Source: Mesorhizobium sp. YC-39
Lineage (GTDB): Bacteria > Pseudomonadota > Alphaproteobacteria > Rhizobiales > Rhizobiaceae
Length of the DNA stretch: 64,000 bases
Assembly: GCF_025753795.1 (NCBI RefSeq)
Contig: NZ_JAOWPS010000001.1
Location: 1,798,001 to 1,862,000 of the forward strand
Direction: 5' to 3'
Below the pieces are notes generated by a model that was not told the DNA's origin, did no database searches, and worked only from the letters and a program-made list of their open reading frames with translations. Below are positions 51,278 through 59,942 of the stretch, one piece after another; within the stretch, counting starts at the first letter, position 1, and each line of letters opens with the position of its first letter. A program made the translations under genes and the position numbers.

Positions 51278-52335
51278 TTTGCCGCCCCGAGCAGCCAGAA
51301 TCCGTCGGCTGGCGCATGCACACTGACACGGTCGCCCTCGGCAATCCTGATGTTGGGAAAGGTCTGGACGTGCAGCGTCTCGCCCGAATCCAGCGCGATG
51401 CGATAGTCGATGATGCTGCCGGAATAGTAGCGCGCCGTGACCTTGCCCTGCGCTCCGCCTTGGCCCGCTGCTTTGAGCTCGATCGCCTCCGGGCGCAGCG
51501 ACAGCGTGACAGTGGCGCCCGGCGCGTGGTCCGTGCGGCTGTCGACGGCGACTTCACCAAAGACGGATGCGACGCGGCTCTTGCCGGCTCCGGCCGCCGC
51601 AGTGATCGTGCCCTTGACCAGGTTCACCTGGCCGACGAATTGCGCCACCTCAAGGTTCTCGGGACGCTCATAGATGTCGGACGGCGCGCCGATCTGGGCG
51701 ATGCGGCCGCCGAACATGACCACGACCCGGTCGGACATGGTCATCGCCTCGGCCTGATCATGCGTGACATAGACGGTGGTGATGCCGACACGCCGCTGCA
51801 GGTCGCGGATGAAGACGCGCATTTCCTCGCGCAGCTTGGCGTCGAGATTGGCGAGTGGCTCGTCGAGCAGCAGGATCTTCGGTTCGATGACCAGCGCGCG
51901 GGCAAGCGCCACACGCTGCTGCTGGCCGCCGGAAAGCTGGTTCGGATAGCGGTCGGAATAGCCGCCGAGCTGCACCATGTCGAGCACCTTGGCGATGCGC
52001 TCACGCATCTCGGGCTTGGCGATCTTGCGCATCTCCAGCCCGAAGGCGAGGTTCTGGTCCACCGTCATATGCGGAAAAAGCGCGTAATTCTGGAACACCA
52101 TGCCGATGTCGCGCTTTTCGGCCGGCACGTTGACGACATCCTTGCCGTCGAAGCGGATCGCACCTTCGCTCGCCTCCTCGAAGCCGGCGATCATCTTCAG
52201 CGTCGTCGTCTTGCCGCAGCCCGACGGACCGAGCAGCGAAATGAATTCGCCATCGGCGATGCGGATCGAGATGCAGTCGACCGCGCGCGCGCTGCCGAAG
52301 GTCTTGGTCAGCCGCTCGATGCTAACCTCGGTCAT
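51274..52335 (-). CDS. ABC transporter ATP-binding protein, PotA-like
   Basis: A 353-residue ATPase with Walker A GPSGCGKTT, Q-loop MVFQNYALFPHM, signature LSGGQQQR, Walker B ILLLDEPLANLD, switch VTHDQAEAMTMSD and a C-terminal TOBE domain (VTLSLRPEAIEL onward). It is standard for polyamine/iron-class importers and overlaps the permease start by four bases. The binding protein is encoded upstream across a gap of about 100 bases. Confidence 0.92.
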   Translation of the reverse strand: MTEVSIERLTKTFGSARAVDCISIRIADGEFISLLGPSGCGKTTTLKMIAGFEEASEGAIRFDGKDVVNVPAEKRDIGMVFQNYALFPHMTVDQNLAFGLEMRKIAKPEMRERIAKVLDMVQLGGYSDRYPNQLSGGQQQRVALARALVIEPKILLLDEPLANLDAKLREEMRVFIRDLQRRVGITTVYVTHDQAEAMTMSDRVVVMFGGRIAQIGAPSDIYERPENLEVAQFVGQVNLVKGTITAAAGAGKSRVASVFGEVAVDSRTDHAPGATVTLSLRPEAIELKAAGQGGAQGKVTARYYSGSIIDYRIALDSGETLHVQTFPNIRIAEGDRVSVHAPADGFWLLGAAK

Positions 52336-52438
52336 GAATGCTCCACTTCACGGGCGATCGACCGCCACCGCAGTTGCGGCGCGGCGGGCGGAGGCGCGCC
52401 TGAAAAGCGAGACGCGCCATCCCGGTTCAATATCAGCC

Positions 52439-53476
52439 TTAGAGGATCGTCTTGGCCCAGCGCTCGGCCAGCTCGCCCTGCTTCTCGTTGACGAAATCCC
52501 AATCCCAGGTGAGGATCTTGGTCATTGCCTCGCCCGACACCGGCACGTCGGCCTTGAGGTCGTCGGGAATGATCACCTTCGAGTTCGTCGGCGACACGAA
52601 GAATTCCTTCGCCATCAGCATCTGGGTTTCCGGCGACAGCAGAAAGTCAGCATATTGATAGGCCAGCTCCTTTTCCGGGCCATTGGCCAGGATCGAGACT
52701 GTCTGGTCGAACATGAACATGCCTTCCTCGGGAACGACGCAATCGACCGGCAGGCCCTGCTTGCGCAGCCGTGCGATCTCGCCGAAATCAAACGGCGCGA
52801 CGACGATCTCGCCCGAGGACAGGGCCGTGGACAGGTTGAAGTCGACCTGGATCACTTGGCCCAGCTTGGCGAGGGCGTCAAAGCCGGCGTCGACATCGTA
52901 CTGGTCCTTGCCGAAGATCTTCGAGGCCAGCAGCAGCTCCATCTTGCCGGCGCTGTTGGCGAAATTGTAGAGGCCGATCTTGCCCTTGAATTCCTCGTTG
53001 TTCCAAAGGTCCTTCCAGGCCTTGGGCGGCGTCTTCACCAGATCGGTGCGGTAGCCAATGCCGATCGGTGAGATGGCGCCGGTGGCGCCGAAACCATCGG
53101 CGATCTTGGCCAGCGGATAGAGGTCGTTGTAGTTCGGCAGCTTCGCCAGGTCGAGCTTTTCGAAAAAGCCCTCCTTGCGCAGGCCGGAGGCGAAGACCTC
53201 ATTGGTCATGATGATCGAATAGGGCGGCTTGTCGACGCCGGCGGCGCGCAGATTGGCGCCGAAGACGCGGCCATTGCCGACGTCGAGCGTCACCTTGGCG
53301 CCGGAGGCCTTCTCGAAGGCTGGCGCGATGGTCGAGCGCCAGAACTGCTCCCAGACCCCGCCGAGCGTCGGCACGATCAGCGTCTTTTCCTGGGCGATAG
53401 CAGGCATTCCGATGAGCCCGGCGGCACCGAGCGCGCCCATTCCGGCAAGCGTCTGTCGTCTGGTCAGTTTCGTCAT
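52439..53476 (-). CDS. PotD-like extracellular solute-binding protein with Tat-type signal
   Basis: A 345-residue exported binding protein. The leader MTKLTRRQTLAGMGALGAAG has the twin-arginine TRRQTL pattern and ends near AIAQ. The mature sequence is of the SBP_bac_8/PotD class (KTLIVPTLGGVWEQFWRSTIAPAFEKASGAKVTLD, GEIVVAPFDFGEIARL). ATG 53476 has AGGGG upstream; a GTG at 53479 is the alternative. It leads the operon, preceded by the 2OG oxygenase on the same strand. Substrate unknown. Confidence 0.88.
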   Translation of the reverse strand: MTKLTRRQTLAGMGALGAAGLIGMPAIAQEKTLIVPTLGGVWEQFWRSTIAPAFEKASGAKVTLDVGNGRVFGANLRAAGVDKPPYSIIMTNEVFASGLRKEGFFEKLDLAKLPNYNDLYPLAKIADGFGATGAISPIGIGYRTDLVKTPPKAWKDLWNNEEFKGKIGLYNFANSAGKMELLLASKIFGKDQYDVDAGFDALAKLGQVIQVDFNLSTALSSGEIVVAPFDFGEIARLRKQGLPVDCVVPEEGMFMFDQTVSILANGPEKELAYQYADFLLSPETQMLMAKEFFVSPTNSKVIIPDDLKADVPVSGEAMTKILTWDWDFVNEKQGELAERWAKTIL

Positions 53477-53581
53477 CACAATTCCCCTTGTTGATTTCTT
53501 TCAATCAATTCGTTCTTTGGGACGGCCGAAGCCCTCCATCTGAATTTGGCGAGGGCAAATCTGCGCCCGCGCCGGTTTCGG

Positions 53582-54547
53582 TCAGCGGCCGAAAGCCTGT
53601 CGGGTCTTCAGCTCGATATAGTCTCCATAGGTGATCGGCTCGTATTTGGCCTGCTTGCCATCCGCGCAGAACGGCTCCAGGCAGGAGATCAGCGTCTCCT
53701 TGCTGGGGTTGACGAAGAACGGGATCGACTGGCGGCGCGAGCTGCCTTTCTTGTTGCGGGGCGGGTTGGCGACGCGGTGCGGCGTCGACACCCATTCGTC
53801 GTTGCTCCAGCGCATGAAGGCGTCGGCGATGTTGACGACGTAGGCGCCGTCGATCGACGGCGCATCGAGCCAGCGGCCGTCGCGGGTCTGCACCTGCAGG
53901 CCACCGGACGAGGCCTCCGACCGCAGGATGGTCATGAAACCATAGTCGGTGTGAACGCCGGCGCGAAGCTGGCCGGGCAGGGGATCCACATCTTGCTCGG
54001 GATAATTGATGACCCGCAGTGCCGACAGATGGTTCTCGAAGGCCGGCTCGAAATAGTCGGGTTCGAGGCCGATCGCCTGGCAGAAGATGCGGCGCAAATG
54101 TTTCGCCAGCGTCTCCATCTCGGAGAAATAGTCGCGAAAGGTGCTCTCGATGCCTTCGGGCTGGTTCGGCCATGCGTCGCCCTTGAGGCGCAGGCCGAAA
54201 TTCAGGCTTTCCTTGTAGTCGCCGGGCGTCTTGATGCCCTTGGTGGCGGCCAGCGCCTCGTCGGCGATCGGCGAAAAGGCCATCCCGCCGGCCAAGGCGG
54301 TTCCGCGACCATGGCTACGCTTGTAATCCTCGGGCAGATCGAAGAAGGTGCGCGCCAGATTGTAGAGCCGCATCGTCCTTTCCGGCGACACGCCATGGCC
54401 GGTGACCAGGAAGAAACCGGTATCCCGGCAGGCGGTCTCGATAGCCCTGACGACAGCGTCGGCGCCGGCCTCGCCGCGAATGAAGGGCCCGACATCGATG
54501 ACGGGAATTCCCTGATCTGTTGCTTCGACTTGAGGCGCGGGCTGCAT
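53582..54547 (-). CDS. 2-oxoglutarate/Fe(II)-dependent oxygenase
   Basis: A 321-residue soluble oxygenase of the isopenicillin N synthase superfamily. It has N-terminal IPVIDVGPFI and DTGFFLVTGHGV, iron ligands H199-x-D201 (GVHTDYGF) and H257 (STPHRV), and R272-x-S274 (RQSIPFF) for 2-oxoglutarate. It lies 105 bases upstream of the Pot-like binding protein on the same strand and is divergent from the PfkB/psuG genes. Its substrate may be what the importer brings in, for example a modified nucleoside or N-alkylated compound. That is a guess from position. Confidence 0.9.
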   Translation of the reverse strand: MQPAPQVEATDQGIPVIDVGPFIRGEAGADAVVRAIETACRDTGFFLVTGHGVSPERTMRLYNLARTFFDLPEDYKRSHGRGTALAGGMAFSPIADEALAATKGIKTPGDYKESLNFGLRLKGDAWPNQPEGIESTFRDYFSEMETLAKHLRRIFCQAIGLEPDYFEPAFENHLSALRVINYPEQDVDPLPGQLRAGVHTDYGFMTILRSEASSGGLQVQTRDGRWLDAPSIDGAYVVNIADAFMRWSNDEWVSTPHRVANPPRNKKGSSRRQSIPFFVNPSKETLISCLEPFCADGKQAKYEPITYGDYIELKTRQAFGR

Positions 54548-54721
54548 GATCGCGATCACCTTCCTGTTGGAACTGTCATACGCAGAAGGCGAAAACCAGG
54601 CATGGCCGCTTCAGAGTATTGAAGCAGTGAAAGCGGGCAGGGCGGATGACCTCGCATGCGCATCGCTATGCCTTCCCTTGTGCCTTGTCCGGCCTCGAAA
54701 GAGGCGGGGGAAACGCCGGTT

Positions 54722-54779
54722 GAACGAAACGTTATCGTTACAAACGAATGTTGACAAGATCATCTGTTGTTGTCCATAT
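54722..54779 (+). promoter_or_regulatory. candidate promoter and operator of the psuK-like/psuG operon
   Basis: TTGACA (54751-54756) and CCATAT (54774-54779), spaced by 17 bases, resemble the rhizobial CTTGAC...CTATAT promoter and would start transcription about 36 bases before the ATG at 54822. Just upstream, AACGAAACGTTATCGTT (54723-54739) is a near-palindrome that could bind a regulator, possibly the HTH domain of the kinase itself. The remainder of the 274-base divergent gap shows nothing else distinct. Confidence 0.5.
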
Positions 54780-54821
54780 CGAAAATATTCAGCCACGAAT
54801 TTGCACGGGCCGGGTGGGACG

Positions 54822-55931
54822 ATGGACGACCTTGGAGCACAGGAACAGGCGGTTCTGGATCTCATCGCCGCGAACCCGTTCGCCGGCCAGCAGGACATAG
54901 CAACCGCGCTCGGCATCGCCCGCTCGACCGTCGCCGCCCACATCGTGCAACTTGTCAACAAGGGCTACATTCTCGGCCGCGGCTACGTGTTGCCGGCCTC
55001 CAAGCGCATGATCTGCATCGGCGGCGCGGTCCTGGACCGCAAATACCACGCCAAGAAGGATCTGATCTTCGAGACGTCGAACCCGGTCGACGGCTATCGC
55101 AGCTTCGGCGGCGTCGCCCGCAACGTCGCCGAGAACCTTGTCCGCCTCGGCGTCGACGTCAGCTTCGTCTCGATTGTCGGCGATGACGAAACCGGCCGCT
55201 CGCTGGTGCGGCATCTGCGCGACCTCGGCGCCGATGTCAGCCAGGTCATCACCACCACGGAGCGGCCGACGGCCGAATATGCGGCCATCCTCGATCTCAA
55301 CAACGATCTCGTGCTCGGCATTGCCGACATGGAGATCTTCGATCTGTTCTCGCCGTCCTATCTCGACCGCTTCTGGCCGCATCTGGCATCGGCGACCTGG
55401 GTGTTCATCGACTGCAACCTGCCGGCAGCCACCATCGAAGCGCTGATGTCACGCAAGCAGGGCGCGCGCTTCAAGCTCGCCGTCGACACCGTATCGTCAC
55501 CGAAATCGGCGCGCTTGCCGAAGGACCTGACCGGCATCGACCTGTTGTTCACCAATCACGACGAGGCCAATTCGATGCTCGGCATCACCGATGCCGACAA
55601 GCGGCTGAAGCCGAAGGAGGCGGCAGCGGCGCTGCGCGCGGCAGGTGCTGCTGAAGTGATCGTGACCATGGGCGCGCACGGATTTGCGGTGGCGACCGAG
55701 AGCGGCGTGGCGACGATGCGCTCCGTTCCGGCCAGGGCTGTCGACATCACTGGCGCCGGTGATGCGATGATTGCCGGCACTATGTACAAGGTGCTTTCGG
55801 GAGATCCCGTGCCGCATGCCGCGCGCACCGGCGCGCTGCTCGCCACGCTGACCACCGAGAGCGAATCCAGTGTTCATCCCGATCTGTCGCCGCGCTTCCT
55901 CACCGCCGGCATGTACCGCATCCCCGCCTGA
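54822..55931 (+). CDS. PfkB-family kinase with N-terminal winged helix, probable pseudouridine kinase
   Basis: A 369-residue protein. Residues 1-60 form an HTH (EQAVLDLIAANPFAGQQDIATALGIARSTVAAHIVQLVNKGYILGRGYVL). The rest is a PfkB kinase with GGAVLDRKYHAKKDL, the substrate motif GGVARNVAENLVRLG and the C-terminal ATP/anion-hole signature DITGAGDAMIAGTM. HTH-PfkB fusions occur among pseudouridine kinases (PsuK/YeiC-like). The next gene is psuG, so phosphorylation of pseudouridine is the likely reaction. The HTH suggests it also regulates its own operon. Confidence 0.85.
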   Translation: MDDLGAQEQAVLDLIAANPFAGQQDIATALGIARSTVAAHIVQLVNKGYILGRGYVLPASKRMICIGGAVLDRKYHAKKDLIFETSNPVDGYRSFGGVARNVAENLVRLGVDVSFVSIVGDDETGRSLVRHLRDLGADVSQVITTTERPTAEYAAILDLNNDLVLGIADMEIFDLFSPSYLDRFWPHLASATWVFIDCNLPAATIEALMSRKQGARFKLAVDTVSSPKSARLPKDLTGIDLLFTNHDEANSMLGITDADKRLKPKEAAAALRAAGAAEVIVTMGAHGFAVATESGVATMRSVPARAVDITGAGDAMIAGTMYKVLSGDPVPHAARTGALLATLTTESESSVHPDLSPRFLTAGMYRIPA

Positions 55932-55958
55932 AAGCGGGACGACCCTGAAAGCGAGACC

Positions 55959-56891
55959 ATGAAACCTTCTTCCCTTGTTTACCTGAATGATGAGGTTGCG
56001 GCAGCCCTTCGCGAGGGCCGTGCGGTGGTGGCGCTGGAATCGACGATCATCACCCACGGCATGCCTTATCCCGCAAATCTGGAGACCGCGCGAGGCGTCG
56101 AAGCCGTGGTGCGCGAGAACGGCGCGGTGCCAGCGACGATCGCCGTGGTCGCGGGCAAGATCAAGGCAGGGCTCGACGACACCGAGCTGGAAAAGCTGGC
56201 GGCGGCAAAGGACGTGGTCAAGGCATCCGGGCGTGACCTCGCCGCCATCATGGTGCGCGGCGGCTCGGCCGGAACCACGGTCTCGGCAACGATGCGGATT
56301 GCCGCCCTTGCCGGCATCGGCATTTTCGCCACCGGCGGCGTCGGCGGCGTGCATCGCGGCGCCGAAGCCACTTTCGACATCTCGGCCGACCTGACCGAAC
56401 TCGGCCAGACCGGCACCACCGTCGTCTGCGCCGGCGTGAAATCGATCCTCGATATGGCCAAGACGCTGGAATATCTGGAGACCCAGCGCGTGCCGGTGAT
56501 TGCTTACCAGAGCGACGATTTTCCGGCCTTCTATACCCGATCCAGCGGGCTCAAGGCCGATCATCGCCTCGATACGCCGGAAGAGATTGCGCAGGCCATG
56601 CTGCTGCACGAGCAGATGGGCTCGGGCACCGGCATCCTCGTCGCCAATCCCATTCCGGAGGCTGACGCGCTCGACCCGGCCTTCATCGACGGCACGATCG
56701 CGGCTGCGGTGGCGGAAGCCGAGCAACGCGGCATCGGGCGCAAGGAATTGACGCCGTTCCTGCTCGCCCGCATCAACGAGCTCTCGCAAGGCCGCAGCCT
56801 GAAGGCCAACATCGCGCTGGTCCGCAACAACGCCGCGCTCGCCGCCAGGATCGCCGTGGCGCATGCGGAATCGAAGCGCGAGGCAGCGTAG
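55959..56891 (+). CDS. psuG: pseudouridine-5'-phosphate glycosidase
   Basis: A 310-residue enzyme that cleaves the C-C glycosidic bond of pseudouridine 5'-phosphate to uracil and ribose 5-phosphate. Family blocks are VVALESTIITHGMPYPANLETA (about 23-44), the lysine-bearing VVAGKIKAGL, GIGIFATGGVGGVHRGAE, VVCAGVKSILDMAKTLEYLET and GSGTGILVANPIPE. It follows the kinase by 27 bases; together they complete pseudouridine salvage. Confidence 0.95.
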   Translation: MKPSSLVYLNDEVAAALREGRAVVALESTIITHGMPYPANLETARGVEAVVRENGAVPATIAVVAGKIKAGLDDTELEKLAAAKDVVKASGRDLAAIMVRGGSAGTTVSATMRIAALAGIGIFATGGVGGVHRGAEATFDISADLTELGQTGTTVVCAGVKSILDMAKTLEYLETQRVPVIAYQSDDFPAFYTRSSGLKADHRLDTPEEIAQAMLLHEQMGSGTGILVANPIPEADALDPAFIDGTIAAAVAEAEQRGIGRKELTPFLLARINELSQGRSLKANIALVRNNAALAARIAVAHAESKREAA

Positions 56892-56933
56892 AGGTCCACT
56901 TCCTCTGATTTTCGAAGTTCCCAGGAGAACCGC

Positions 56934-57755
56934 ATGAGCGCACAGGCCAGCTACGAGACGATCCTTTACGAGAAGGATGCAACCGACAAGTTCGCGACGA
57001 TCACCATCAATCGTCCCGACAAGCTCAATGCGATGAACAAGACGGTGATCCGCGAGATCGACAAGGCGCTCGCTGCCTCCGTCGCCGATCCGGATGTCAA
57101 CGCGCTGGTGATCACCGGCGCTGGCCGCGCCTTCTCCTCCGGCTACGACCTGCAGGGCGGCGACTTCGATGTCGACATCGATTTCTGGCGCGCGGACATG
57201 GGCGAGAACGCCGAGGCGCTGCTCAACATCTGGCGCGCGCCGATCCCGGTCATCGCGTCGGTCAACGGCTATGCGCTGGCCGGCGCGCTGGAATTGATGA
57301 TGTGCTGCGACCTGGCGATCGCCGCCGACAATGCAAAATTCGGCGAACCCGAGGTGCGCCACAATTCCGGCCCGCCGGCGCTGATGATGCCCTGGCTGCT
57401 CGCCACCCGCGACGTGCGCTGGCTGATGTATACAGGCGACCTGGTCGACGCCGAGGAGGCGCTGCGCATGCATCTGATCAACAGGATCGTGCCGGCCGAT
57501 CAGTTGAAGAAAAAGACCGAAAACCTCGCCCGCAAGCTGGCGCGCATGCCGGTGCCGGCGTTGAAATTCACCAAGGCGTCGATCAACAACCAGCAGATGG
57601 TGGCCGGGCTGCTGCCGTCCTTCCAGTACAATATCGAGGCGATCGCGGCACTGCACGTCACCAGGCAAGGCCGCGAATGGATGGCCAATCTCGCCAAGAT
57701 GAGCCTCAAGGAATATCTCGCTTTCCGCGACGATCCTTTCAAGGGCCTCGACTGA
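56934..57755 (+). CDS. enoyl-CoA hydratase/isomerase-family protein
   Basis: A 273-residue crotonase-fold enzyme. It has TITINRPDKLNAMNKTVIREI, the oxyanion-hole segment VITGAGRAFSSGYDLQGGD (about 60-78) and VNGYALAGALELMMCCDLAIAADNAKFGEPEVRHN. Glu-type catalytic residues appear in the usual EPEVR region. AGGAG lies upstream of ATG 56934. It is followed three bases on by an acyl-CoA synthetase, so the pair probably activates and converts an organic acid. Substrate unknown. Confidence 0.88.
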   Translation: MSAQASYETILYEKDATDKFATITINRPDKLNAMNKTVIREIDKALAASVADPDVNALVITGAGRAFSSGYDLQGGDFDVDIDFWRADMGENAEALLNIWRAPIPVIASVNGYALAGALELMMCCDLAIAADNAKFGEPEVRHNSGPPALMMPWLLATRDVRWLMYTGDLVDAEEALRMHLINRIVPADQLKKKTENLARKLARMPVPALKFTKASINNQQMVAGLLPSFQYNIEAIAALHVTRQGREWMANLAKMSLKEYLAFRDDPFKGLD

Positions 57756-57758
57756 GCC

Positions 57759-59891
57759 GTGACCGGCTCTGCCGCTTCGCACGAGGCGATGCGGGCGCTG
57801 ATGGCGCCGCGCTCGGTCGCCGTCATCGGCGCGACCGAACGCGCCGATGCGTCGTCGAGCTACGTCATGCGTAATCTGTTGGCGTTCGGATTTTCCGGCG
57901 CCATCGTCCCGGTACATCCGAAGGCCGAAACGGTGTTCGGTATTCCCGCCATTCCCTCGCTCGACCGGCTCGATGCGCCGGCGGACGTTGCGGTGATCGG
58001 CATCGGCGCGGCGCACGTTCTGACCGCGCTCGAAGATGCCGGCAAGGCCGGCGTCAAGGCGGCTGTCGTGCTGGCCAGCGGCTTTGCCGAGACCGACGGG
58101 GAGGGCAAGGCGCGCCAGCAGGCGCTGGTCGCGATCGCGCGAAAATACGGCATGGCGATCTGCGGGCCAAACTGCCTCGGCCTGTTCAATCTGCAAAGCG
58201 GCGCAGCGCTTTATTCCTCGACGCTGTCGCCCAACCTGAAGAGGGGCGCGCTCGCCATTCTGTCGCATTCGGGCGCCAGCGCCATTGCACTCGCCAATAG
58301 CGGGCGCTTCGGCTTGAGCCACATCGTCTCCTGCGGCAACAGCGCGGCGACCGATCTTCCCGACTATCTCTCCTATCTCGCCGGTGACGAGGCGACACGT
58401 GTCATTGGACTTGTCGTGGAAGCCATCCGTGATCCCGCCGCCTTCACCTCCGCGATGCAGGCGGGGCATGTCGCGGGCAAGCAGGTGATTGCCTTGCGCG
58501 CCGGCAAGTCGAGCAAGGGCGCGGAAGCCGCCGCGGCGCATACCGGTTCGCTCGCTGCCGCGAACGAGGCCTATGAAGCCTTCTTTCGGCGGACTGGAAT
58601 CATTGAGGTCGCCGACATGGACGAGTTCGTCGAAACCGCGACGCTCTGCCTGTCGCTGAAGGCGAGGCCGGCGCGCAAGGGTGTCGCTGTTGTCGGCGTC
58701 AGCGGTGGCGGTGTTGCCCATGTCTCCGACATCGCCGAGCAGGTCGGCATCGAGCTGCCGGAATTTTCACAAGATACCATCGCGCGACTGAAGGCCCTGC
58801 TGCCGCCTTTCGCGACGCCGCAGAATCCGGTCGACACCACGGGCGTGGTTTTCGCCGATAGCGGGGTCTATCGCAGCGTGCTCGCCATCCTAGCGCAGGA
58901 TGCCTCGGTCGGCCTGATCGTCGCCGCGCAGGACGCGCCTGTCGGCCTCGATGCTGATGGCGCTGCTGAATATGTCGGCATTGCCGATGCTGTCGCCTCC
59001 TACGCGAAGCACGCGACCGTTCCGGTTGCCTTCATCAGCAACCTGTCCTCCGGGCATCATCCCGCGGTCCGTGAACGCCTTGCCGGCGTCCCGGTGCTCA
59101 ACGGCACGCGCGCTTCGCTCAATGCCGTGCGAGGGGCGCTGGACGCCACCGGCGCCACGATACCGAACGCCCCGGCGATCGAACCAGCCGACGAAAACGA
59201 TCCCTGGTCAAAGCGCCTCGCCACCGGTGGGAACTTGACCGAACGGGAGGCCAAGCAATGGCTGGCTGACAACGGTCTGAGAGTGACCCGCGAGCGGCTG
59301 GCCGTCACCGCGCAAGAGGCAGTCGAGGCGGCCGAGGCGATCGGTTTTCCGGTCGTGCTCAAGATCGAATCGCCCGATATTCCCCACAAGACCGAAGCCG
59401 GCGGCGTGCGGCTCGGCATAGCCAATGCCGCAGAAGCGGCTGAAGCCTTCACGGCGATCATGCAAAGTGCTCGCGCTCACGCCCCGGATGCCGAATTGCG
59501 CGGCGTCGTGGTGCAGGAAATGGCTGGGCGCGGCGTCGAAGCGCTGGTCGGCCTGGTCCGGCACGAGCCGTTCGGCCTGGGGATCGTCGTCGGCGTCGGC
59601 GGCGTTCTGGTCGAGCTGGTCAAGGACGCCGCTTTCGATCTGCTGCCGGTCGACCGCGACGCTGCCGATGCGCTAATCGACCGGACGCGATTGGCCGCTC
59701 TGCTTGGGGGTTATCGCGGCGCGCCGCCAGCCGACCGGGAAGCGCTTGTCGAGACGATTATGGCGCTGTCGAATTTCGCCAGCCGCTACGGCCATCTGAT
59801 CGAGGCCGTCGACCTCAATCCGGTCGTCGTGTTCGAGAACGGCGCCTGCGTTCTCGATGCATTGGTGATCCCGGCCAACAATACTCGATAG
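57759..59891 (+). CDS. ADP-forming acyl-CoA synthetase (acetate-CoA ligase family)
   Basis: A 710-residue fusion of the alpha and beta subunits of NDP-forming acyl-CoA synthetases. The CoA-binding Rossmann domain is PRSVAVIGATERADASSSYVMRNLLAFGFSGAIVPVHPK. The phospho-histidine domain has CGPNCLGLFN and SHSGASAIAL. The ligase domain has AHTGSLAAANEAYEAFFRRTGII. The C-terminal ATP-grasp domain (about 490-700) has FPVVLKIESPDIPHKTEAGGVRLGI and VGLVRHEPFGLGIVVGVGG. The GTG start at 57759 lies 3 bases after the hydratase stop. The acid used is unknown. Confidence 0.9.
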   Translation: MTGSAASHEAMRALMAPRSVAVIGATERADASSSYVMRNLLAFGFSGAIVPVHPKAETVFGIPAIPSLDRLDAPADVAVIGIGAAHVLTALEDAGKAGVKAAVVLASGFAETDGEGKARQQALVAIARKYGMAICGPNCLGLFNLQSGAALYSSTLSPNLKRGALAILSHSGASAIALANSGRFGLSHIVSCGNSAATDLPDYLSYLAGDEATRVIGLVVEAIRDPAAFTSAMQAGHVAGKQVIALRAGKSSKGAEAAAAHTGSLAAANEAYEAFFRRTGIIEVADMDEFVETATLCLSLKARPARKGVAVVGVSGGGVAHVSDIAEQVGIELPEFSQDTIARLKALLPPFATPQNPVDTTGVVFADSGVYRSVLAILAQDASVGLIVAAQDAPVGLDADGAAEYVGIADAVASYAKHATVPVAFISNLSSGHHPAVRERLAGVPVLNGTRASLNAVRGALDATGATIPNAPAIEPADENDPWSKRLATGGNLTEREAKQWLADNGLRVTRERLAVTAQEAVEAAEAIGFPVVLKIESPDIPHKTEAGGVRLGIANAAEAAEAFTAIMQSARAHAPDAELRGVVVQEMAGRGVEALVGLVRHEPFGLGIVVGVGGVLVELVKDAAFDLLPVDRDAADALIDRTRLAALLGGYRGAPPADREALVETIMALSNFASRYGHLIEAVDLNPVVVFENGACVLDALVIPANNTR

Positions 59892-59942
59892 GATGCCCAA
59901 AGGGCACGGCTGCGCCTTGAATCTGCTTCTGAAGTGGAAACG

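Noticed and set aside
55497..58721. A 1074-codon open frame on the minus strand opposite psuG, the hydratase and the synthetase
   Set aside because: The plus-strand genes have clear family motifs. The antisense frame has none, is rich in Arg/His/Asp/Gly, and follows from GC-rich third positions.
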